DNA of 64,000 nt from Saccharina japonica. Its lineage: Eukaryota > Sar > Phaeophyceae > Laminariales > Laminariaceae. The position numbers and the translations under genes were made by a program. Location: the NCBI GenBank assembly GCA_008828725.1, contig MEHQ01000867.1, forward strand, positions 105,262 through 169,261, given 5' to 3'. Under the pieces are notes generated by a model. It made no database searches and had not been told where the DNA came from. It saw only the letters and a program-made list of their open reading frames with translations. Positions 11,269 through 21,711 of the stretch are shown here, piece by piece. Position 1 is the stretch's first letter, and each line of letters opens with the position of its first letter.

Positions 11269-12647
11269 AACTTACCTATTAATAGGCTCCTTGACCCAAA
11301 CCCATCAGTGTTTGATTTATATTTTGAAATCTGTTTTTCGGTGTGCCTAGGTCCTTGGATGAGGTTCGTCCATCGGGTTGCACTTTCACTCTTAGGTAGC
11401 ATCAGTTTCTCGAGTGGGGTACAGAGCTCCCCATGCAAGGCGCGCCGAAAAACAAATGTACTCCTCTACGTACCGTAGCGGTTGTTTACAGCAGAGCTGC
11501 GATTGCAATGGAAGCGTGAGAATTACAGAAGAACTCCCGGAGGTGTCTTTCGCGTGTCATGCAGATGGCCTGATATCAAGATCCAGCGGACCGAGCTCAC
11601 CCTTAACTATTGATACCAAAAACTAAGACGTTATTTGGCGCAGGACAGGTTGTAACTACGATCGAGAAGTAGCGCGCCCACGATGATGCAAGGTTTGTTT
11701 CTAAGATGCCGTATCGATTGTAGACACATGCCCTCTGCCTCCATTCAACATCGCAGCACGAACAGCGCACGCGTCTCTGGGTCCTTGGTATGCGTCCTGT
11801 CACACATGCCTCTTGGCGTATCGTTTTTTACGCCTACAACACACCGCCTTCTACAAAGCGCCTCCCGATATCGTTAAGATACTGAAACAGTACCTGGCAC
11901 AGTCCATTTTCCTTGATGTTCTTTTTGGTTATAGTAGTAGTTCACATTGCCACGTACCTGCGTTAGATTATTGTGTGCATCTCGTGATCGACGGAACCTG
12001 CGTGGGCTAGGAGTAAGTGATTCGACGACACAGACATTCCACAAAAAATTCGTTGTTGAATGGGTATTCCACCGACAGGTCTCAATCCGAATGATTGAAG
12101 ACCTTGTCGATGCTGACCCTGGCTGACGACTATAAAGGATACCAGCTCGCCTGACAGGTGGGGGGGGCTGTAGGACTTTTCTGTACGGGAGAACAACGGA
12201 TTTTTTCAGCTCTTGCCGCAAACAGTTGACCATCTTGATATTATCTCCGTCATGCTGCTGTTGTCCTGGCAACCGCCGTTAGGGCCCCGACGATCCTATA
12301 TACATTACTGCGAACGTCCGCTCGTAATGTGAACGCTATTTCGTTGAGGGCGATTTAGAACACAAGGTCCATTTAGCGAGCACCCCTTTATTTTCCACAC
12401 TAATCAAAACGGCTTTATATACCGTGCAAGAGCAATAGGCAGCGCTAGGATGGTTATTTTTGCTCCCTGTATATTCCCGAATACTCTCGAATGCACCGTT
12501 CTTCTGTTGGACTTGCTACACGTCCATATTTATTGTTGAACGAGATGCCCTTCTGGCGTTGGCCGAGCACCAAACGCTGCACTATATCAATGCACAATAC
12601 AGCTCCGTTGTCATTGATGATGTTGATGTTCCTACGCCATTGCGCAT
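11269..12647. other. no recognised gene
   Basis: Short open frames only. The plus-strand frame 12460-12726 runs into the MITE at 12648 and so is not an intact gene. Confidence 0.4.
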
Positions 12648-12897
12648 GAGTCAGCCCACGGTAGGGAAGCAGCATGATTGTTTGAGCTCCTCACATGAGG
12701 AGCTCAATATCTCACCCAAAACATGACTTCGAAAATATTCGTTCACGCAATTCCGACCAAACCCTCCAATGCGACTCGTAGTGCAAACAAAAGTATGCCA
12801 GTAGCACAATATTAATAGTATCCGGTGCTCACGCGAGAGACACAACCGGTCAGACTATATTGAGCCTACAAGTGGTACACCTACCGTGGGATTGCTG
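12648..12897 (+). mobile_element. short MITE with CCCACGGTAGGG ends, copy 1
   Basis: About 250 bp bounded by inverted ends reading GAGTCAGCCCACGGTAGGG on the left and, in reverse complement, CAGCAATCCCACGGTAGG on the right. The same element occurs at 55458-55703 in the same orientation. Just inside the left end is a perfect palindrome centred on CTCCTCACATGAGGAG (about 12684-12705). There is no coding capacity. I could not define a target-site duplication at this copy, so the superfamily is open. Confidence 0.75.
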
Positions 12898-14396
12898 CCA
12901 CACAAGTTTTGTAATTGGGGAACATTAACCTTGTACTGCATCAACGTTGCCTTATACTTCACGGCTCCTGCTCAATCGGTGTTTCTCGGCGGCGTCCGCC
13001 GAAGAAGAGTCATGAATAATCAGCCGGTAATGTCATTCTTTGTCATCGAAGAACCCTAGATAAATTATGCGATATGTTTGCGTATACATATATTGTGCGG
13101 GATATATCGTTGCGAAGGTTTCTAGAGAAAGTTAACTGGCTTCGCAGACGGGTCATGCTCAGATGGGCACCGTACAAACAGGAACCACTTTTCATGTCAA
13201 GTTTAATCCACAGTGTGGTAGCATTTATCACGGTTTTACTGTCCGGTGGTCCTAAAGACACCCAATGCAATGGCTTTCGTGGTAAACCCTCCAACTACAT
13301 TGACGGCACATATTTTGGTTCCATGGTTTCAAAATGCGCACCCAACAAACCTCTCTAACTGGCGAATGCACTGTATACACGGGCATGCGGGGCAGCCGTA
13401 AATGGTTACTGTGCGACTAATGGAGTGCCACGACGGGTGTGGTGTCTATCCATTTGTGGTATCGGTCCACTAGCTACAGGTGGAATACGGTGTTCGTGCA
13501 GAACACACATTATGCGAGCTCTAGCCCACACCTCTCTCTGACCTTGTCCATGATGGACCTCGGATTGAATATATGCTCTCCCCTGTTTTTCGTCTTGTAA
13601 TAAGCTGGGCACGACGCAAGCAGTCCGCCGCCCTCAAGTATAATGCACTCTAGATGCCGTTTTGTCCTTGTAGTACACAACATAATATTGATGCTTCACG
13701 TACAGCATACCTCGGACGATGTAAACGTTTTACATAAACAGTCACAGGTTTTCATGGCCACCGGTACGATCGTTCCTATCCTCGCCATCAACAGCGAGCC
13801 CTTCCTTGGCATCGTCCGCACCATTATGTATCGCCACTACAAGTCGTCACCTGATAGATGTTCCTAATGTTAGATTGGTTTTCTTCATTGATGCACGGTA
13901 TGGGTTTTGGCAGTACGTCTTGACATCGCCGCTGCTCATTTATCCGATACTATTCATCACGTCGCATTTTAATGGGGAGCAAACAATATATTGCACCCGT
14001 ATAAATACTGAACGGCTGACTCCATGTATTTGTGAATCATAAGTATATCCCCCTTGTTTTTGTTCGACACATTTTTCGGCCAGCATAATCATATGAAACT
14101 ATTCGTCGGAAACTGAACCAGACAGGTTACAGTTTCGTGCGTCTGATAGTGAACGTATCATCCGCGATAAAACTCATAAACGGTCACTCGTATCATAGTA
14201 CGTATACCACAATCCCAATGGTAAACTGAAACGTTGCGAAACATGATGTGTGCGCGACCGTGTAATCTGTGTTTTGCTTTGGGTGGATTTGTCCAACTGC
14301 CGGTGTACACAGGTCAGCACATCGCCATATTTATCTGGACACCGCCTTTGCTGAGCTACCGGGGGCATTTAACCGCTGACCTAGTAGCCGGAGGAA
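12898..14396. other. no recognised gene
   Basis: Upstream spacer of the EsV-1-7 gene. The plus-strand frame 13074-13358 is open for 94 codons but shows no motif I recognise. No promoter element could be assigned with confidence. Confidence 0.4.
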
Positions 14397-15404
14397 ATGG
14401 GACGTTGCTCACATGCGTCCTGCACAAGACGACCGAGGTACAATATCAACAGCAGCAAAGCGGCGTACTGCAGAGAGCATGCTTCGGACGGCATGGTAGA
14501 TGTTAGCAGGAAGCACTGCTTGTATCCTTCATGCACAAAGCAACCGAGCTTTAACGCCGAGGGCAGTTACACCTCGGCCTACTGCAGCCAACATGCCACA
14601 GATGGCATGGCGAATATTTACAGCAGGCGTTGCTCACATGATGTATGCACCAAAATACCGAGCTTCAATGTCGAGGGCAGTAAAGCGCCCTCGTACTGCA
14701 GCCAACATGCTGCCGACGGTATGGTGAATATTTACGTCAGGCGTTGCTTACATGCGTTTTGCACCACAACACCGAGTTTCAACGCCCAGGGAAGTAAATC
14801 GGCGTCATACTGCATCCAACATGCCTCAGAAGGCATGGTCAGTGCTAGGAACAGGCGTTGTTCACACGACTTATGCACCAAGCGACCGAGCTTTAATGTC
14901 AAGGGCGTTAAAGTGGCGGCATACTGCAGCCAACACGCTGCCGACGGCATGGTGAATATTTACGGCAGGCGTTGCTCACATGACATATGCACCAAGACAC
15001 CGAGTTTTAATGTCGAGGGCAGTAAAGCGGCGGTGTGCTGCAAGCAACATGCTGTTGACGGCATGGTGAACATAAAAGCCAAGCGTTGCTCACTTGAGTT
15101 CTGCACGAAGTTTCCGACACGGGGTCTTCTGACGGGAAATGTGCCCACTGTATGCCTCCTTCATAAACGCGATATATCAGGCGGCACGGTGATTAACTTT
15201 AAGGCTCAATGCAAGGTTGCCAATTGCCATAAATTGTCGCGTTGGGGACTCGATGGGAAGCAACCTTCTCACTGCCGCGACCACGGCCCTCTTGAAGGCG
15301 GGCTGGTCTGCACTGTCGAATCCCTCCAGGGCAAGGTTGGTAATCGTCGCCTCTCCAAGGGTGCTGGACAGGATCGCATATTCCACGTAAAAGTCGAATA
15401 TTAG
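14397..15404 (+). CDS. EsV-1-7 repeat protein
   Basis: 335-residue protein made almost entirely of EsV-1-7 repeats: C-x4-C-x15/16-C-x2-H-x12, a Cys3His set expected to bind zinc. Eight units start at Cys4, 41, 79, 117, 155, 193, 231 and 272. Units 2-6 are near-identical (TKxPSFN core, then YCSQHAxDGMVNIY), while units 7 and 8 are diverged but keep every Cys and His. Residues 297-335 form a tail without repeats. The motif is named after Ectocarpus virus EsV-1 gene 7. The best-known cellular member is Ectocarpus IMMEDIATE UPRIGHT, a developmental regulator, and the family is expanded in brown algae; the molecular function is unknown. The ATG at 14397 was chosen because an in-frame TAG lies just upstream (about 14385) and the first repeat starts three residues later. 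No intron is needed, although an upstream exon cannot be excluded. DNA-level similarity of the ~111-114 bp units suggests recent internal duplication. Confidence 0.9.
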   Translation: MGRCSHASCTRRPRYNINSSKAAYCREHASDGMVDVSRKHCLYPSCTKQPSFNAEGSYTSAYCSQHATDGMANIYSRRCSHDVCTKIPSFNVEGSKAPSYCSQHAADGMVNIYVRRCLHAFCTTTPSFNAQGSKSASYCIQHASEGMVSARNRRCSHDLCTKRPSFNVKGVKVAAYCSQHAADGMVNIYGRRCSHDICTKTPSFNVEGSKAAVCCKQHAVDGMVNIKAKRCSLEFCTKFPTRGLLTGNVPTVCLLHKRDISGGTVINFKAQCKVANCHKLSRWGLDGKQPSHCRDHGPLEGGLVCTVESLQGKVGNRRLSKGAGQDRIFHVKVEY

Positions 15405-16188
15405 TTTGGAAAGTGTTAGACCAACTATTGAAAATGTATTTATCGTGGGTACAGTTTTTACATGCATGCAGGCCTTTATTTACTGGCTACGGAAGGGCAT
15501 CTAGATTAGGATATAACGGCGGGTATATCAAGAGGGCGCCCTAAAGTATGTGGTTCTTACGTGTTTGCTTCTGGACTTCGTCGATTTCACATGTCGGTAT
15601 GTGGAGCCTCACAGCCGTTGTTCATGGCGGCGTATTGAAAGGGGCTACTGACATGAGGCCTCAAGTTGAGATTAATCTGGTACTCACATGCGTCTAGGGT
15701 AGTGTTCCCGAGGAAGGGCATACGACCGTTGCTAAAAGTAGTGCATCCAGCTCTTTATTCGTCTGGTCCGAGTAATGTCGCTTTTTGAGCTGCCATCGGC
15801 AATGAAGCCCGCACTTCCCACTTGAAAATTAAAAAAAAAACAATGCTCGGGCAGCAACAGGCACTTGCATTAAAAGATTTTCTCGTATAAGCCACCACAT
15901 AACATCACAAGGGCACCAATCGATGTGACGCCAACAACGAAGTTCGAGAAGGTGGTCCGGGTCTGGTAGCACCTGGTACATAGTTTCAATAGGGATGACA
16001 AGAAACGCGTTGTGAAGAGAATTCTAGTAAACTGCTGTGTTGACGTAGTTCACAGAAGGTTTTGATACCACCCAGTTGATTGTATGCTGTCATGATGGAA
16101 GATTGAGAGTGTCGTAGTTGCGGTTCCCGCCGACATACATCAGGTACGTATGTCTAAGCGTGCATTGTACAAGGAGTTCGTTACTTAC
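15405..16188. other. no recognised gene
   Basis: Downstream flank of the EsV-1-7 gene. No clear polyadenylation signal is assignable, and no repeat or RNA gene was seen. Confidence 0.4.
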
Positions 16189-16427
16189 AATTTGGCGCTC
16201 GTGCAGTTCCTCGCACGACAGAACTCTCTGTAACTCTGGATGCGAAGGCCGATTTTTTCGGTCACCATGAAATTCCTTTGGAGAGTTACTTCGGTTATGT
16301 CGCAGTTTACATCAAAACGACGTACAGGTAGCATATCGCAGGATGTTGAAAGAGATAGCACCCAGGGTGATTGGATCATGTTGAGTATATGTTTGCTCAA
16401 AGCAATCCAAAGCATCAAAACGAACAT
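16189..16427 (-). CDS. candidate first exon, beta-helix-like surface protein
   Basis: Open frame beginning with an ATG and a hydrophobic start (MFVLMLWIALS), followed by a stretch with the polar beta-strand rhythm of Pmp repeats (CDITEVTLQRNF), and ending at a consensus donor GTAAGT (donor bases 16183-16188) after an incomplete codon. This would be an N-terminal exon of a protein related to the 20.6-34.6 kb gene. I could not find the next exon with matching phase, and the frame may be chance. Confidence 0.25.
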
Positions 16428-17481
16428 ACGACAAAGAAGACATACATTTGTTCATCAAATTTAAACTACGAAACAGTAGCGAACAAAAAACAAAACCACA
16501 CTCATAACCGCTTTAGGAGTTGACGTATAACATATATGGCATTTTAGGGCAATACGTGTCAAGGTAGGCATCCCAAACCAAACAAATAATTGTACAGTTA
16601 GAATAATAAGCAACAATTTATGGTGGGTGTGAATCAACTCGAATACATGACTCGATGTCGGTTGTTGCCAGATGTTTAGTTCTTAGGAGGAGCCAACAAG
16701 CTGCGGTTGTGTTGATACGCATTAATATTCTCGTTGTGTTGCCCATGAGTGCAAGCAGGCAGATCCGACCCAAACAAAGTATTTGCAAACATTACATGAG
16801 CACCGCTTAAAAAACCCAACATGAAACACTTGGTATGTGTAAAAGAGGGCATCCGCCAACGCGAGGGGTCACACGCCGTTCAGTATCACCAGCCTACAGG
16901 AGGCATCTACTACGCAGGTGGTTTTATCCTGGTTCACGACGAAGTGACCACAAATAGAACAAATACACTGGACTTGGATGGTCGTATAGTTTTGTCGTTT
17001 AAAATTGTCGTACTTCAACCAAAACATGTACTTCAGCGCCATCTTAGCTGAGTCCGATACAATGTCCTTCGACTCAATTAGCTTGCCAATCGTTTGAATC
17101 AGGAGAATCCGAACACTTATTTAAAGGCGTGTAGTAGCTCCTTGTTGAACCATACCATCGTGGGTGGTACATATTTTGCACAACATGTGCAACGAACACC
17201 GTAGCACGGCCCGAATACCAGGCGCGTCGCTAACCAGCATATGTCAGTCTGGCACGATTTTCTGCATCGCTAAGACTGAAGCAGACCAATCATCCACCAG
17301 TGTATATTCTCTTTTTGTTTGAGGTGGCCTCTTAAGTAACTGTAAAACAATAGTATGATTTTCGAAACATATCCGCCCTCTGCTCCCTCTGATGCACTAG
17401 CATACCTTGTTCTACCCACACCTGTTCGCCATCAGTTTAATGTAAACATATGCATTGTGCAGACCGCACATATAAACTTAC

Positions 17482-17529
17482 CAATTCGGTTGCTGTTGTC
17501 ATTAGTAAACGTAGTTGATAATGCACAAT
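17482..17529 (-). CDS. candidate 48-bp beta-helix exon
   Basis: Preceded by the acceptor ...GTTTAG and followed by the consensus donor GTAAGT, with phase 1 at both ends like the well-supported exons of the larger gene. It encodes CALSTTFTNDNSNRI, which has the S-x-x-F-x-N-D/N-x-A/S rhythm of a Pmp coil. It lies 3' of the stop codon of the 20.6-34.6 kb gene, so it would belong to a separate paralogue. Short length makes a chance match possible. Confidence 0.3.
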
Positions 17530-18142
17530 CTAAACATGAAGCCTCACTTGGGCCACTCCTCACGACGGGTTCTTCAACGCGATGTAACGCGTCGTTGCCT
17601 ATTCCATTTCCCTGTCCCACTTAGTGGGCAAACAACCGGCACCACCACTGAATGCAGCGCGACTCATTCCAGGTGATGGGGGCACGTATTTATTTCGGAT
17701 GTGCTATACCCATAAGGCCAAACCAAACTAAGTGGTCTTGTTCAACCATCCGCGGAAATTGAAGCAGCACGAGCTGACCCTCGTTCTTATACCTTCAGGT
17801 CGTGCGACAAAGTAGTCGGATCAAGCGAATATGATAAACGTGAACACATGTTTTCTTGACACCCATTCCAGGTAATTGAAATGCGATTAAAAATCAATAT
17901 GTGTGCACTGATATCCTTTTTGGGGAACACAACAACATTGAGCGCCTGCTGGTCGTCACGCGACCTGCCTCTTCCTAAACGGACGAACCCAACGAATGAC
18001 CTCGACTAGATGGTTGCATCAAGCGACCCCCCCACGAACACTAACGCCACTCTTTTGTGCTCGTCATTGTGCTCGTCCGACACCGTAACAAGGTCAACGT
18101 ACGTACGTTCTAGCCACTGCAAGGCCACCCGTACATTATTAC

Positions 18143-18215
18143 GTGAAAATTCAGACTGGACCCCCGACCCCGAGGCGATCAAGATGACCGGCGCAATCGA
18201 TATGACAACGAACAT
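18143..18215 (-). CDS. candidate signal-peptide exon
   Basis: An ATG opens a hydrophobic leader (MFVVISIAPVILIASGSG) followed by a small-residue region, as expected of a secretion signal. A possible phase-1 donor (GTAATA) follows. It could be the 5' exon of a paralogue that continues into the 17.5-kb candidate exon, but nothing else ties them together. Confidence 0.2.
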
Positions 18216-20655
18216 CCCATGAACGTTGCATTTAATTGCTATAACGTATTGATGGTAGAGTGACGGCCTGCGCGTCATTTCGCATCTGCCAAGCGGATTC
18301 ACGTGATTTATCATCGGACTATCCCAGATCGTCAGGCGTCAACAGTGTTGAGCACGCCTCGAACACCAGGGAACGCCAAGCACCATTGGAAACACGATGT
18401 CTTTAGAACTAGCGTGCACCATGTACCGCTGATATTCGCCAACATTAGAGGGCACCCTATTTTTGCTAAGACTCCTCTCTGGAGCTCTGGACACAAACCA
18501 GAACATGACGTTGACGCAAATTAAAGAAAAAACACCAATAGGCATTGCTCGTGCCAAGGTACATGTCGACCAACGGTCCAAACATGTGAATTATGTCTTA
18601 TAAAACAAATGGCTAGTTGCTCAGTTATCGAATGATTTACTAGTGTTTCAATAATTTGATTCATACCCCTCACGTACAGTAAAACATGTTAGCACCGTCT
18701 TTCCGCAGCTATTGGCACAACTCGAAACTGTTATCGTGTTCGAAACACTTTGTAATCAAACCCCAGAATGTGATAGAATGCATCAATCAATATAGAACCG
18801 CGACGTGAAAACAAACCGTGCCTCCAACCCCGTGAACAATACATCTACTTCAGTTCCTGATGTAATATGTAGAGTTTTTCACACCATATACTGTGCTGAC
18901 TGTTGGTGTTTTTTTACATCGGTGGTGAAGAAGGATGTTATTACATGTATTTTGCTGCCCTCCGACACTTATGTCAACCTGTGTATCGCGCAATGGGTTG
19001 GCTGCACACCCGTTCTAGCAAACTCGCGCTTTTGAACTCTTAGCGTCATCTGAAACAGCAACATTGATTCAACCAAACCCGATACTGTAAGCAGTCGGTG
19101 CTTAACAAGGCTCAGGAGTCCTCCCAAACGGAAGACGGGTTCGCCAAAATATGCACCCCCCCCAATGGTCAAATGACTAAGGCAAGGAACAAGTAATTGC
19201 GCCCCCCCCCCTGCCCCCACCCAATTAAATGCACTATATACCTATAGGTTGGGTTGGCGTCGGTGGGCGTCGACGCTGTGAAACACGCCTCTGACTTGTG
19301 TGAGCTAGCTAGACGGCCTTAGTGCCGTTTGTTTTGATTTGTTGTTTTGGCTGTCACCAAGGCTGGCGGTGGTGTTAGATCGTTTGTCCCGGGTGAAGAA
19401 CGATTTCTCTGCAATAAGAAAACTATCGTAAAACGTAGTGTGTATATGGTAAGGCACCCCCGAGGCAGTTGCATAGTGCTCCCATTAAAGCCTCAGCAAG
19501 TGGACACACCAGATGTATAATTAACCCATTGAACCTGTCATTCATATTCAAGTCCGGCTCACGAGTGTTTCATTGTAGGATGCAGCTCACCCTTCGTGCG
19601 ACTCGCCCAACACCTCACGTCGCTTCGCGCTTAGTGGTAGCAATGTCTGTCTGGTCGGTGAGAACCGAACATGCGCCGCCCCTGCACTGTTAGGATGCGA
19701 GGGCCTATGGTCATAAGACCACGGCATTGCATGAAAATTAAGTAGACCCCCGCCCAAACACTCACTAACATAGCTGTTTTTTTCCGTTCCTGCCCGTGGT
19801 TGGCTCTCCTTTAACCTTACCCACCACGTTGCATGCAACCGTTTTTATTGCGCTAATTGTATCTACTCCTCGCCCAGCGTATGTTCCAACACGCTTTTCG
19901 CGGTCTTGCTAAGACGTGTGGTGTTCGCTACCAATATATAGGTGATATATATATACCTCCTCCAACCACCATATCATATCGAGGTATGTCTACTTTTTTT
20001 ATCCAGACAAGGGTGGTCGCCGAATGCTTGTCCGCCTTCGTTTAATTCGCCTTGACTACGATGTGGTAGCACAATCGAGGATTGGTGGAACAAAGGTCTT
20101 CATGACCAGATACGCATGTTTTCGCCTACACACACCTCTTGGTGGCTGGGTTCGAACAGGTCACCAACGACAGTCATGACATGGCGTCATTGGGTTCCCC
20201 CATATAGGACCACCAGTCGTGTCTAGTGCTCAACCAACCTTGTCGAATACTTTCTGTCTTTCACAACGATACATTCTCCTTGTGTGTCTCCCTTGTCGAC
20301 ATAATCGTTTTCACTAAATTCTTCTCAGCAAAATTCTTGCTAGCCTTAACCACGATGCTAGTGACCCAAGTAAGGCGTCCTGAATACAAACCTTTCAAAT
20401 ATATGAAACATAAAGTTTGCCTACAAACCCCTCTTGAGAGCTATAGAAAACTCTCACCACAACTGCATAACTGCATGTCATGCTAGGGCATGGTCATTCA
20501 TGCCTTTATAGAATGTCACTCGTGTAAAATATTCACTTGATCTGCTCGTAGGTGAAGCGTTCGGCAATGTCGACGAATTGCGGCGATTCACGTGAGGCAT
20601 ATAACCAACAGGGCTTCTGTCAGTGCATCAAAAACGCCCCGTCGTCTGGACGACC
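18216..20655. other. no firmly recognised gene
   Basis: 3' flank of the membrane-protein gene. It has mononucleotide tracts (G/C runs at about 19158 and 19202-19211) and scattered short frames. A minus-strand frame near 19.10-19.20 kb (motif GGGAYFGEPVF) is reminiscent of the beta-helix family, but its splice phase does not fit and I do not call it. Confidence 0.35.
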
Positions 20656-21711
20656 CTATTCACACCATTTCGTCTCATCACTACCATCGTCAAACACCCG
20701 CGATGGATGAATGGTCTTTGAACTTTGGAAATGCATCACATTCGGGCGCCGGACGGGCGCAGATACCTGCTGTACCCTTGGCATGATCTCGTGCAAAAGT
20801 AACCCCACGAACACCGCTTCAACAACTACTACGACCATCATAATGATATTAGCGACAATTAGCAACCAACCGAAAACTGAAAGCGCCCTAAACTCGCCAT
20901 CGGATTCTTTCGCTTTCATAAGGAGCGCAATATACATACTGCCTAAGATTATCCCGTTCCCCCATCGGTAAAGGTTCATATCCACGCTCCTTTCAAAGGG
21001 AGACAGTGTCTCCGAAATAAATAGGAAAACAACAGCGAGCGACAACACAATCGCGATGTGATCAACGCTGTCAGGAAGGAGAAATACAGAAGACATAGAA
21101 AGAGTAAGTCGACGACAGTATTCCACTACTTCATAAAAATAACGGGATGGCCGGTAGGTGCTCCAGACCCCACTGAACGGTTGAAGGTGCAATAGTGTGT
21201 CCCTATCTGATGTCTTCAGGTAGTTACGGTTTCGAAGAAGCCACAAAGAGAAGAAAAGAGGAATTCCGATAGGATAAACGGCAGCCATTACTTTAGCGTA
21301 TATCTTGAACTTCAAGTGTATTTCGGTGTCGCACAAAATGCTATGATCAGCCTTCAGTGAGCTGTTTCCGAGGGAATTCTCTTCACATAAAAACGTCTGA
21401 AATATCGTGGATGACACCGAAGAGTAGACGAAAAAAACGACTAGTAACGCTGCGCGCAGATGTCTACGTCTGACCGTGATGATACACTGGGGAGACGTTA
21501 GGTACCTGACCCTGGCCATGGAATACCCGTAGGCCAGTATCGTGAGAACTACTATCGGCGTAATTGTGGCAACCAAAAGACGAATGTAGAAATTGGGAGA
21601 CACTGTGCAGGAGTAAGAGACGATGACGCTGATATCCAAGTTGACGAAGCTGATGTTATCCAAGAATTGCTCGTACTCCTCTGGAAACACGTCTTCGGCA
21701 ACCGCTGAGAA
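20656..21711 (-). CDS. terminal exon: multi-pass membrane domain of Pmp/GCC surface protein
   Basis: Last exon (351 codons plus stop) of a large stramenopile surface protein. It begins at the acceptor ...CTGCTTCAG in phase 0 with FSAVAEDVF. The exon encodes six clear hydrophobic segments (approximately residues 45-64, 86-106, 139-160, 216-235, 251-266 and 279-306 of the exon), with family-typical signatures between them: VYPIGIP at the start of segment 3 and YEVVEYCRR before segment 4. After the last segment comes a short hydrophilic cytosolic tail. The fold resembles the TRP-like membrane module found at the C-terminus of beta-helix/GCC proteins in stramenopiles; channel activity is not shown. 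Joining to the exon at 25070-25371 gives a continuous frame across the junction IIFQ/FSAV. An ATG at about 21759 precedes the acceptor, but is likelier to be intronic because the upstream exon fits the family. Confidence 0.8.
   Translation of the reverse strand, partial: FSAVAEDVFPEEYEQFLDNISFVNLDISVIVSYSCTVSPNFYIRLLVATITPIVVLTILAYGYSMARVRYLTSPQCIITVRRRHLRAALLVVFFVYSSVSSTIFQTFLCEENSLGNSSLKADHSILCDTEIHLKFKIYAKVMAAVYPIGIPLFFSLWLLRNRNYLKTSDRDTLLHLQPFSGVWSTYRPSRYFYEVVEYCRRLTLSMSSVFLLPDSVDHIAIVLSLAVVFLFISETLSPFERSVDMNLYRWGNGIILGSMYIALLMKAKESDGEFRALSVFGWLLIVANIIMMVVVVVEAVFVGLLLHEIMPRVQQVSAPVRRPNVMHFQSSKTIHPSRVFDDGSDETKWCE

Noticed and set aside
16821..17051. Plus-strand frame with GGIYYAGGFILVHDEV, reminiscent of a beta-helix coil
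   Set aside because: Wrong strand relative to all other members, a poor donor (GTCGTA), and no neighbouring exon in phase.
19100..19220. Minus-strand GGGAYFGEPVF coil-like frame
   Set aside because: The only acceptor gives phase 2, and its glycine run comes from a G homopolymer.
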